The notes beneath the pieces are model-generated. The model worked only from the letters and a program-made list of their open reading frames with translations. It was not told the origin of the DNA and ran no database searches. Positions 22,663 to 33,163 of a DNA stretch of 64,000 bases are shown piece by piece. The stretch's first letter is position 1, and each line of letters begins with the position of its first letter. This DNA comes from Symbiodinium natans (taxonomy: Eukaryota > Sar > Dinophyceae > Suessiales > Symbiodiniaceae), in the NCBI GenBank assembly GCA_905221605.1, contig CAJNDS010002325.1, positions 370,340 through 434,339 of the forward strand, in the 5' to 3' direction. The position numbers were made by a program, and so were the translations under genes.

Positions 22663-23261
22663 ATGCTTCGGAGCTGCCAGGTCCTAACTTGGAGGGCTGC
22701 GCAGGCCTCCAACGACTCGGCAGGTCCTCCTGAAAATGAGGCAGTCAGGGAAACATCCTGGAAATTGAGCCTTGAAGTTTTCGGCGTGTCTGATGTGAAG
22801 GAGGGCTGCCACGTCGTCGCCGAGGACGTTCCAAGCATGCACCAACATGGATCAGGCCTTTTGGTGGTGTCCTGCAAAGAGCTGTCGCCCCCTTATTGAC
22901 GTTGTTGGGAGGTGTCCCGACAGCTGCGGACAGTCAGCCTGACCCCGAGCAGCCGGACGCTGAAGAGCCAGCGACCGGGCTTCTCGACACTGAGCCACAT
23001 CCAGAGCAGCCAGACGCAGAGCAGCCAAGCACAGAGCAGCCGAACACGGAGCAGCAAGAAGCAGAGCTGCCCGCGGCAGAGCAGCCTGAAGAGGAGCAGC
23101 CGGAAGCAGAGCAGCCCTCAGCACAGCAACTCCACTCAGAGATGCAAGGCGGAGAGCAGCCAGAAGAGCAGCTCGATGAGCAGCCTGATGTCCACCCGCA
23201 TGCCGGGCTTGCGCGGCAGCCTGAAGAGCAGCCTGATGAGGAGGAGCCAGCCGAGGTGTGA
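22663..23261 (+). CDS. Coding-like exons with Glu-Gln-Pro-rich repeat, unrecognised
   Basis: A first open stretch ends at TGA 22899 and contains KLSLEVFGVSDVKEGCHVV. An overlapping frame to 23261 encodes an acidic Glu-Gln-Pro-rich tract made of degenerate EQPD/EQPE units, from imperfect copies of GCAGAGCAGCC. The repeat is more varied than a pure microsatellite and has many synonymous-looking changes, which favours a translated disordered region. The second frame probably needs splicing, since it has no ATG at its start. It may be upstream exons of the KH gene that follows, but I cannot show that. Confidence 0.35.
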
Positions 23262-24150
23262 GGTTCTGCAGAACATGCTATAACCTCTTGTCATATCTTG
23301 TCATTGCACTGGTGCGAAGCCCTGAGTGCTGGGACCATGTAGCTCTGACTCGGCTTGGGAGGGTGAAGTGGCGGAGCCTTCTGAGACGCGGCAGGGCGCT
23401 GAGCTCCTTGACCTCGCGTCCTGGTGCTGAAGTTTGTTGAAGGGTTACCTGCCAAGTTCCCAGGCTCGGGGAGCTGGTCCAAACCGCAGGGCCGGAGGAG
23501 GCAGTCTTTGGGCTCCCCGTATAGGATGGGCCTTGCACAAGCAATTCCCATCGCAAGATCGATTTTCGGACGTCTGACAGACTGGAGATGCCGAGGTCTC
23601 GCCCAGACCAGATGCCTCGAGCCCCGATGCAGAGGTTCGGGGTTACTGGGGGGTGCTGCGTGCCATTGGGCGACGTAAGCTGCTTCTGCGTGCGTGAGTG
23701 TGCGTGAGACCGTGCCTGCGCGCGTGCATCGGCTCGCGGTTTGCAGGAGATATCGTCGCCCGAGCCTGCGGCTGGGTCCAATTTTCATTCCCCGTCGCGA
23801 AGGAGCAGACCTTGCAAACTCCAGCCAAGCCTGCGACACAGTTCGAGGGCTGGTACACTTTGTAAAGGAACATGCCAGAGAGTGCTCGCTGCACCCCTGC
23901 TGCGTGCCAATGCAGGAGCTCAGCGCTACCGTGCAGGCAGGGTGTTTAGTCCAACGCCCCCGCTGATGTTGTGAGTTGAAGCCCTCGAGAGTTCGATGAA
24001 CGACGCGTTGCCCTTTCAAGGTGCCTGGCTCCCGCCCACGCTGTCGACCTGTTGATAGGAGCGGTCCACAGCACCTTTTTGTTTTATCTTCCGTTTTTCC
24101 TGCATGACATGCTGGTTCGTTGGCAGCTTCATGCGTGTTGCCCTGACTGA

Positions 24151-27100
24151 GGCTTCGATGGCGAGGGTGCCGCAGAAGTGCTGCAGAAAACAGGGGCGCA
24201 CATCTCTGTCCTGGATGAAGAGGTGACATTGTCCCCGTGTGTGTGTGTGTGTCGACACTCATGCGAAGGGATGATGAGGTCATTGGCAGTTCCCAGCTTT
24301 AGAAGTCTTGTCAGGATATCCCAGAATCCCTCAGCGATCAAATCGTGGTCATTGAGGGCGACTTGCAGGGACAGGCCCTGAACATTTTGTTGTTCATCTA
24401 TGTTCATTTTTGAAGCCTCTCACAGGCCTCATCATCACTGCACGCGTCAGGTGCTGGCGTCCCGGTGCGTGGTAGAGACGCTCTTCCAGGCATGTCTGAT
24501 CCGCAGAAGTAACGATGCGGCAACCTGCCACACATGCTGAGCGGCCGCGGCTTGAATGAAAAGCAGGTTCAGGGAATCGGCGACAAGGAGCAAGGTCTCT
24601 TTGTGATGCTGGTCCCAGCTTCTCACTACGGTGCTGTGGCTGAGAAGGCAGGGCTTCTAAGGGCCTCCAAAGGCCCAACAGAGAAAAACTCACGGGAATC
24701 GCCTTTCTTTTTAGGGGGGGGGGGGGTGTTTGCGCAGGCGAGACCCTGTTTGCAATTCAGAACGAGAACCACACAACAAAAAAGCCAAGCCCTTTGGCCT
24801 GCAAAGCCGCCTCAATAAGCTCGGGTTCTGTGGACGGAGATAGAATCTGATCTCGTGCACCCAGCACAGTCTAGGAGTGGAAACCTGGGAAGCCAAGCTA
24901 TACCCTGAAGATCTTCGAACCCAGGCGCATCTCCAATGGAACGCATTGGCCGGCAAAGGAGTAACAGCAAAGTCCGGTTTTGTTTTTGCAGGGAGGAGCA
25001 TAAGCGAAAGCTCATCTGAATAGCCACAGCCGAACAAGAGTACCTGGACGACCAGGAAATCAACGATAAGAAAGCCAAAATCAAAGGAGGGCAGAGAAGA
25101 GGGCCGGCCAATCGTTTACTTGCCGGGGGGCTCTTCTTTTCCATGCTGCGTGCGCGCCACACCCTTTGGGGATCATCCGATGCAATTTGAACGATGCTGA
25201 GATTAGCATGGCGCCTTCTCAAGGATGACACGCACAAATCGAGAACTGTACCGAGTTTGCTTTCTGATCTCTTGAACATGGCCCCCCGCTTGCAAAACCT
25301 GGTTCTCCACACATCTCCACACGTCTCCACGCATCTCCACACATCTCCACACCTCTCCACACCTTTCACACCTTCCACGCTCGCGCTTGCCTGGCAATAT
25401 GTTCCGGGGCAAGGGTGATGCTCCTATCGCAGTGGACTGCTCGGCAGTCCAGGCAAAGCTCTTGCATAACAAATCGCGCAGTTCTGTCCACTTGACATGC
25501 ATGCACCCGGCGCTTTGATTTCCCAAGAAGATAAGAAATCCCACAAGAAGCCCCGCAGCACAACAGCAGCCGCGAGCAGCACTGTGGAAAGGCATCGACA
25601 AGAGGAATGAACGTGGAACACTGGATGGCCGATAAGCCAGATAAGAGCCTAAGACATCTGGGATGGCGCTCGTTTTTCAGTTCCAGGCTCAAGGTGCATC
25701 TGCATGCTGGATGCCCGCGTCCGTACATGCAGACATGGGGACCCTTTTCCCAGAAGGGGCCCAAGCCCCGCGCTCAATGCGGAAAGGAAACCCGAAATGC
25801 CGAGCCTTCACCGAAGGTTCCTGAAACCCAAAAACCCTAAACCTAAACCCTATACCCTATACCCTAAACTTAAACGACAAATCCGAGAGAGGGGACCCAG
25901 ACCCAGCCCCGAGTTCACCCTGAAGGTGACGGCGCTAAGTGAGCAAACAGGGGCGGACCTCGTCCTTGAGGAGGAGCAGATGCGCGACTCGGTGTCTGTA
26001 TGTGTGTGTGTGTGTGTGTGTGAATAGGGTGTAAATGAATCTGAAGCGCTGAGTTTTCCATGTACTCAAGGCCTGACACACACACACACAGACACCTCGT
26101 GAAGAGAGAATGCGTCAAGCAGGAGGAGATTGAAGGTCTGGAGGAGCTCGGCGTTGCTTTTGGCTTGGGCTTGATGTCATCATTACCTGGGCTTTGGGGG
26201 GCTGTTCACTGGGAACCCTGAACCCAACAGCCCGCACCCAAGCATCCTGATTGGATGGCGCCCATCCGTGCATGTGGGATTTTTGTCACAGGTGGCAGCA
26301 AGCGCCAGGTCATGAATCCGTGTGACATGTTCGTAGAAATCTCACCATGGCTGAAGCAAAGTAGCATTGCAAGAATATGGCAGTATAAGGCGGCCGATGC
26401 TGTCTTGCCACCTAGTACGCTGCCAGGACCATCCGTTGCAGATCGTGGGCCCCGTCATGGAGCCGAGCTGACAGAATTCGACGTATCAGCTACCATCACA
26501 AGCTAAGTCATGAAAGCCATGGTCATGTTCAGAAGCCATATCGCATGCAAACCCCTTCTTTCTGTTTCAAGGTTTGTTTTGCTTCCAGGCGACAACTCTT
26601 CGCGCAAGTGGCGGGGTCATTCACGGCCTCCCATCAGCCGCCATCTGGAATTTTATGAAATTCTAGTCCCATGAAATCTCCCTTCACACATCATACCTTG
26701 GGATGTTCCCCCTTAGACTAACAGTCCTTAAGAGGGGTTGTAGTGCCCTCGATGAGAATGTTAACGCTATGTGAGCCGCCTCGGATTGAGCTTCTGTAAC
26801 GAGCAACTGGGGGGCGGGGGCGGGGTGGGGGGGAGGGCCGGGGGGGGGGCAGTTGGGGGGGGGGGGGGGGGGGGGGGGGGCCCTCTGGCTGATCCCGATG
26901 CAAGGTCTGGTCTGCTGCTAGGGAATATACCCATTTTAGGCCAAAAGGTGCTGCCCACACCTGCGGCCCAGGCCTCGGCGGGTCCCTATTAAGAACTTAG
27001 TATAAAGGGGAACATCCGTGGAGTTTGAGTGAAGGCAAATGGTAACGCAAGTAAAGCAAGTAGTGACAGTGTGCAGCGTCCTGGACACTCCAAAACGCCA

Positions 27101-28398
27101 GGTGCACCACGGCGGCTTACCGGATCCTTCGGGTTCTTCAGGAGATGTCCCGAGACGTTTAGGGCGACGTTTTAGGGGCTTGGGGCATCTGCGGGCTTTT
27201 TGTGGAAGGCCAGGGATGTCTTTTCATCTCCAAATGTTTTTTTTTGACAGCCCGAAGTACAGGATGTGGATGGCGATCCTGTCCTGCCCTCATCTTCCTG
27301 CGAAGCTTACGGCCTACACTCGGAAAGTTGCAAAGCATAGCATGGTTGTGCAACGTTGCGCAAAGGCTGCCGATGATTCTCCGCTCTTCCAGAAGCTCCG
27401 AGAGCTGAGCTCGCCTACGGCAGTGCGAATGCTGGGTGCTTAGTTCTACGGAGGTCCAGAACTTGGGAGAAGAAGAGGACTGTTGGGTAGGGGAGTCAGG
27501 AAGCAGCCGTTCCAAAGCCGAGGTGGTCTGGCCGGAATGACGGCGAGGCTGGCAAGGCAGCCCTTACCTGGAACCACACAGCTTGGGCAGCTTGGGAGTT
27601 GAGGGCTTATAGGGCCTTATAGGGCCTTATAGGGCCTTATAGGGCCTTCTAGGGCAAGATGTTCCAAAGCTCAAGGTGTGTCAAAACTATTCCTGTGCAT
27701 CGAAGCGCGTTCAGCGAGAATGACCGATCCATACAGACGTGTCTTGCGTGGGCAAGGGCCTTTCATGCCCGTTTGTGATTGTCGAGCGGCATGATGTGAA
27801 CCCTGAGACGTCTCCACCAATGGAAGGAGCGTCCGAAGCTGTCGCTGTCACGCCTCTCCTCGCCCCTGCCGATGAATGGCAGCAAGGGCAAGGGCAGACA
27901 GGCCTCTTCTTTGATGTTTGTTTGCTGATCGGCCTCCGCAGATGAAGATGCTGCATGTACTCGCCTGGGCCAGATGTCTCTCCAGTTTGCAGTGCCTGCT
28001 GGAGTTGCTGCCTGGATTGTGGGTCGCAAGGGCCAGCCACATGACTGCAGAAGCCGAACGAAGTCACACTTCAGTGAGATTCACCTGCTTCCCAGCTTGC
28101 CTCACCAAAAGGTCCATTAACTCGATACGCACCCAAAGTGGAGCCAGCATTGACGCCTGCTTCCCAGCATCATGCATGGACTGTCACAAGCCGAAAACAC
28201 CTAGATTCAGCTACTTGGAGTAGTGACACTTTTGGTGCACCCGGAGGTCTCCAAAGAGGGCGCACGCTACCGGGTCATTGACATCCATGGTGCGGAGCAG
28301 GTGCACTTTCAGATGTGGCCTGATGTGGTCTAGGGCCGAAGCCAGGGTTGGAATGCTCTCAGGCACTGATGGCCGCCATTGAGATGGTGGTGGGGCAG
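24151..28398 (+). CDS. Multi-KH-domain RNA-binding protein (at least three KH domains, partial exon map)
   Basis: KH pieces appear in order on + strand exons. KH1: 24151-24221 (DGEGAAEVLQKTGAHISVL) ending at a GT donor, then about 24312-24390 (SDQIVVIEGDLQGQALNIL). KH2: about 24561-24650 (MLVPASHYGAVAEKAG), then 25911-25985 (TLKVTALSEQTGADLVLEEE). KH3: 27968-28036 (FAVPAGVAAWIVGRKGQ), about 28112-28159 (INSIRTQSGASIDA), about 28235-28310 (EGARYRVIDIHGAEQVHF) and about 28362-28398 (LMAAIEMVVGQ). KH domains bind short single-stranded RNA through the GxxG loop. Here that loop is GRKG in KH3, EKAG in KH2 and GEGA in KH1, so the first two are degenerate. A linker exon near 27760-27900 (MEGASEAVAVTPLLAPADEW) is likely. 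The start and last exon were not found. The closest general types are PCBP/hnRNP-K- or vigilin-like proteins. Confidence 0.6.
24711..24726 (+). repeat. Poly-G tract
   Basis: Fifteen G in a run, bordered by T. It lies in the intron splitting KH2. Confidence 0.95.
25310..25376 (+). repeat. 10-bp tandem repeat ACACATCTCC
   Basis: Six to seven imperfect decamers inside the long intron of the KH gene. Confidence 0.88.
25831..25872 (-). repeat. Short degenerate CCCTAAA array
   Basis: Five to six heptamers, including CCCTATA variants, about 40 bp upstream of a KH2 exon. Confidence 0.85.
26697..27018. mobile_element. MITE A, copy 2, interrupted by composite element B2
   Basis: The left part, CTTGGGATGTTCCCCC with CTAACAGTCCTTAA, matches MITE A copy 1. 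The right part, TAGTATAAAGGGGAACATCC, is the inverted end. The distance is about 320 bp instead of 103 because a G-tract element occupies about 26761-26981. Both MITE halves are otherwise recognisable. Confidence 0.7.
26761..26981 (+). mobile_element. Composite G-tract element, copy B2 (nested)
   Basis: Opens TTAACGCTATGTGAGCCGCC, has a G-tract at 26810-26880, then TACCCATTTTAGGCCAAAAG near 26928, and ends GGCCCAGGCCTCGGCGG. These four blocks occur in the same order as in copies B1 and B4, with weaker matching in the spacers. It lies within the KH-gene region, so probably in an intron. Confidence 0.55.
27601..27652 (+). repeat. 10-bp tandem repeat TTATAGGGCC
   Basis: Four perfect decamers and one variant. 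Confidence 0.92.
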
Positions 28399-28559
28399 GT
28401 GAGGCTGCACCTAGTGTTGCAAGGAGCATGGCGGGAGAGCTGTGAGGCCGCATCACTCCCAGATGGATGGACTGGGTCAATCCGGCGGCTTGGTAGCAAA
28501 ATGTAGCAACGATGGCTAGCTCGGTTTTGGCTGGCTCGTGCAACCACACTGTGGCCGAG

Positions 28560-28835
28560 GATAGTGCTGCCAGCAGGCGACGCCCGTGCTCTTGATGTCG
28601 ATCATGTCGCGGTGCAAACAAGACTGTTGAAGGCACTGCTGGCTACATCATCGGCCGAGGTGGCGAGGCCCGCGGAAGTTGCCACAAAGCCTTTCAAAGG
28701 CCAAGAAGGCATCTCGGCTGCTGAAGGCCATCAAAGAACTCCGCCGCACCTCGGGTGCTGAGCTTGACTTGGATCAGCTCCATGCAGGTCTGCTCCTCTG
28801 CTTCACGCAACAAGCCAATTAGCCGTGAATTCCCT
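28560..28835 (+). other. Coding-like stretch readable on either strand
   Basis: On the + strand 28690-28822 reads as a basic helix (SKAKKASRLLKAIKELRR, then ELDLDQLHAGLL). On the - strand the same bases give an equally natural frame (GLLREAEEQTCMELIQVKL). The neighbouring recognised genes on both sides are on the + strand, which favours the + reading and possibly a C-terminal exon of the KH gene. I cannot decide from composition. Confidence 0.3.
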
Positions 28836-29398
28836 TTACACGGAGTTCCAGCATGTTGCACGGTTGCCACAAAGCTGTCATGCATTTTTCCTTGTACCGA
28901 GAAATTGGGCATGCTTGTGATAGGCGTCGAACAAATGCTGGTCATCAGCGGCGACCTTGAGGCAATGCTAGGGCACACCGTCTGTTCCGACAGATCGTGC
29001 AAGGTCGGAGGCACTCAGAGGCACCGAGCAGTCGAATCAGCTCTGCAGGTCATTGTCGAAGCAGCTCAGATGGTGGCTGGTCGGATAGCGGAAGTGCGGT
29101 GCATACTATGTGCATACCAGGTGTTTCAGTTTTCAGCGTGCAGCACTGAGTCCGTCCTTCTTAAAGAACCTGAAGTTGTAGCAGTGTGGCCACAGTGCAG
29201 CCATCCGGGTGCAGGGGTCTAGTAGCTTTCCAACCAACGCAAATTTGATTAAGTTTTCGTCGCAGCTTGTTCACATCAAGCCGCCCTTTCAATTCGATTT
29301 CTTTGGTGCCTACCGGGCCCTTTCCCCAGATACTGGTACGGTGCAGACTCACAGCACATCCTGATTGGGCATCTTTTCTAAAACCGCTTGGCACAGGC

Positions 29399-32300
29399 AT
29401 GGCCTCTGTCAATCTGACGATCAAGCCCGTCCAGGCAGGGTGTGGAGCTTCAAATGCTTTGTGCCGTTTTGTCACCTTGGCCTTGGCCCTAGGCGCCCGC
29501 TGGCGCCAATGCGGGCGAATTTCAACTCAGCATTGACACCACAGCTACCGTAGAGGAGCTGAAGGAGAAGGCTGGAAACTGAATGTCCTGGGGACACTCC
29601 AAGAAAAGCAGGGCGTGCGTCACACGAGGTCTCAGCGCAAGTGAATATCCCAGCGAAGAGCATTCGCTTGGTGTGCGTGGGACGCATTTGGCAGGACGCG
29701 CCCTGCATGATCTCAATGTCATGGCATGGCGATGGTTTTGGCAGCATGTGCAGCATACAGGATGCTCAGACTGTCGGATCCTACGAACCCAAAGACGGAG
29801 TTGTGGTGCACTGTCTAAACAACCCGTCCGGCACTCAAGTTTGTCGCGAAGTCAATGCGATTTCTTGCTTTGAACGTAGAGGTCTTGCTTCCATTAGCCA
29901 GGAGGTAGGCATCATGAGACAGTCTAAATGCTTGGTTGCCTGGATTTCCACAGAGGGAACGATTCTCACGCATGAAGGCTGGAGAGCACCAGTTTCCCTG
30001 ACATGGATCATGTAAGACAAGAGCTATCTTGTTATCTTACGTCAAGGCGTGGTTGACTGCCACACCTTAACTTGCTGGTACAGTCTTCAGAAGCAGCTTT
30101 TCGCTCGCAGCCTAGATTGGTGGACTCCTTTGGACTGGAGTTTACGAACACATCCGAAATTGGATGCTTTAAAGTTTCAGGAGCTGCCACACTCCTTATA
30201 GACTAAACAGAGCCTGTGCTGCTTGCTGGAGCTGAGTTGGTCCTGTCTGGTCCTTTGGTCCTGTTTTGCTTGCGAAAGGAATGTAGCGACTCATGTGTAG
30301 ACTTCACCTCTTCGGCCCTGAAGTTACAAAGTGCTGACCGGCCGCTATCACTTCATTGCGGAATACGGAATGTGGGGCCCCAGTTCGATCATTGTGCTCC
30401 GCCCCGCCCTTCAAGTCGCGATTCAGGTTTTTGCTTCGGGTCGTGTCTCGTCAAGTGCTCGCCCTGATGTCTCCTGTCTCGTGCCGTGCATCGTCGTTCC
30501 AAGTGCCGTCATGTGCTGCGGCTCGTACCTTCTCTCATGTCGTTGCCCCTCGTGTCCAAATCTGCGTAGTGTTTGGCAGTGCTCATCGCCTGCGGGGCTC
30601 GACATACCCATGTCTACCCCATTCAACCAAATCCAATCCTACCAGAGACCCTATATCCCCGTATACATTTGAGCTCTTGAACCGGAAGCCACCCAGGCAG
30701 AGGGATGCCCCGCCAGCTGCCAGCCAGGCTTTGGCCGGGGACGCAGTCATCTTTTTTGAACTGAAGCGTCCGCCACTTGTCGTAGCATTCTCTTGAGACC
30801 GGGACTCATCTCGATCTGGGGAGGTGAGGCGAGCAATTTATGTCTGCACTGTAGTACATGGGTTTGGAGAGCTGCTTCTATTGGTGCAGTGTTCCAAAGC
30901 CGTTGCATATTCAGTAACTCATGATGTTCATGGAAGAACAGTGGCCCCCCCCCCCCACTGGAAACTGTCGGACACCATCGGAAGCAGTCCTGAATGGCGG
31001 AGCTCGGCCCAGGCGCCAGCAAACCCCATGGCCCAAATGATGGGCGCGGCGCCTGCGCCACAGGCGAACTCAGGTGCAGCCCCAACCATGTAAGGGTTTA
31101 GGGTTTCGGGTCAAGTGTGACTCTCCCAGTACGTTTTGGGCTTTGCTGCTTAAGTGCAGGGGTTTCTGATGAGCCAGCTCTTGCGATTGCGAGAGCCGTC
31201 CATAGCTGAAGCGATGGGAGCGGCTCTTTTTTTAGATTTGTCAACGGCCCTTCCGTTGCCAAACCTTGCCGCATGGAGTGTGTTTTGAGGATTTTTGAGG
31301 TTTAATGTTCAGGGAAAGGTCAACCGGATAATTCCACAAGGCATGAGGTTCACTTTGAAGCCCAAACCAACTCAACCCTCTGCTTTCGATGTGGCGAGGG
31401 GCTGCCCTCAGCTGCCGCAGGTGATCCGTTTTCCCAGATGATGGTCCCGCGCTGAGGGGAGCACCCTGGTAGGTTGGGTCGATGCATGTCGAGGGTCTCA
31501 GATGAGATGGGAAGGTCCGTTTGTAAGCTTCTTGAGCAGAGGGTCCAAGTCGAGGCCCAGACCCAGCAGCAGATGATGCAGAATCCAGAGATGATGTGGG
31601 GAGCCAACGTGAAGCGTCCTCTCAGCGTCCCCTGTCTCATCACTCTTTCATGTCCTGAAGTTCTGAAGAACACCGAGGCAGCAGCTGATGAACTCGCCGA
31701 TGGTTCAGCAGATGATGAGCAATCCGGAAGTTTTGAGGTGGAGCTCTCAAGTCCGTTCGCGGCCTCTACCAATCCTGACAATCACTCATGGCCCCGTGCA
31801 GGGCAATGATGCGCATGAACCCACAGTTGAACGAGCTGATGGAGTCGCGACCAGAGCGCACAGCCTGCAAGCAGACGTCTCCATGCATCATGCCGCGTGC
31901 CCTCACTCCAACTGAATCGCTTCCGAACTGCGCATCATGAACGGCACATTCTGGTTTCTACTTACCCTACATGGCTCAAAGTGAATAACGTGAACGAGTT
32001 GCTCAGGATCGCCAGAATGTTGGAGGATCCCGAGGCGCAGATGGGTTTCTGCAGCACGCTGTCAGAGCACGACTCGAGTCTTGTGCATCCTTGCGCAGTT
32101 GCTCCAGCAGTCGATGCGCATGGTTGCCAATCCATCGCTCATGCGAGAAATGACCAGGACCGCCACCTAAGTGTGACTAAGATCTGAGATCTGGGGGAAC
32201 CTTAGGGGGGTTTACGAAAATAGGGGACCCCCAATATAGATTTTCAAAGAGTAGGATCCCCTTGTAATAAGGACCCCAGTTAGGTACCCCTAATGTCGGA

Positions 32301-33112
32301 AACCCCCTTGATGCTGTCTCTTTGCTGCTTGCAGGAATGCAGACCGCGCCCTGGGCCAGCTGGATGCCATGCCGGGTGGCCACAACGCGCTGGTCGCGGC
32401 CTTGAAGCGCGCGTAGCTTCAGCATCTTCATGCAAGTTGTCCATCAGTATGGTCCAGTATGGTTCGCGCAGGCTTCAATATAAATCAACGGATTTTCGTG
32501 GCTTCTCTGCCGGGTAGACATGCTGCCGCATAGATGGCCCTAGGCATGGACTCCAAGAAGCCTTATGCTGAGGTGCGCGCCCACGAAGAGTTTGCCGACC
32601 CTCTTTTTGAGGCCATGTCGGGAGGCCGCTCTCGGGCTTGTCCGTGCTGACGTCAATGCAATGACACTGACAATTCGATTGACGTGGTGCCCTTCCGAGC
32701 TTTGCAAGGAGGGAGCAGCGCAAGCGGCGGGAATGCGACAACGCAGCAAGCTGAGCGATTATCTCGTCCGCTCAGACGAAAAGCTCATCTTTTTGTCACT
32801 GAGGGTCGACTACTCGCAGGATACCAGTGCTGGACCTAACAGCGAGGCATCCGCACGGTGTCCTGTGACTGCCCTGCTCTGCCCTGCTCGTTCGCTCTCT
32901 CCGATGATCCGAATATCTTCGAGTGCATAGGCGCTCCCGAACCCTTGGGGCCCATCGCCTGCGAGCACTCCCGCAGCGACCCCTGCGCCAGGAACCTAAA
33001 TAAAGTCAGTTGGTGCTTCTGTGTGCTTCTCCCAGTGCTCTCTGGCTTTTGTGATGTTTCGTCCAGGCCAGCTGCAGCCCCCGCCAATCCGCTAGGTGGT
33101 CTTGGCGGCATG

Positions 33113-33163
<51 letters not shown>

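Noticed and set aside
25310-25376. Decamer repeats considered as a CRISPR-like array
   Set aside because: Units are contiguous without spacers, and the genome is eukaryotic.
28211-28636. 141-codon - strand frame that looks protein-like
   Set aside because: The + strand of the same bases carries the last strand and helix of KH3 in phase with upstream KH exons, so the - strand frame is treated as a shadow.
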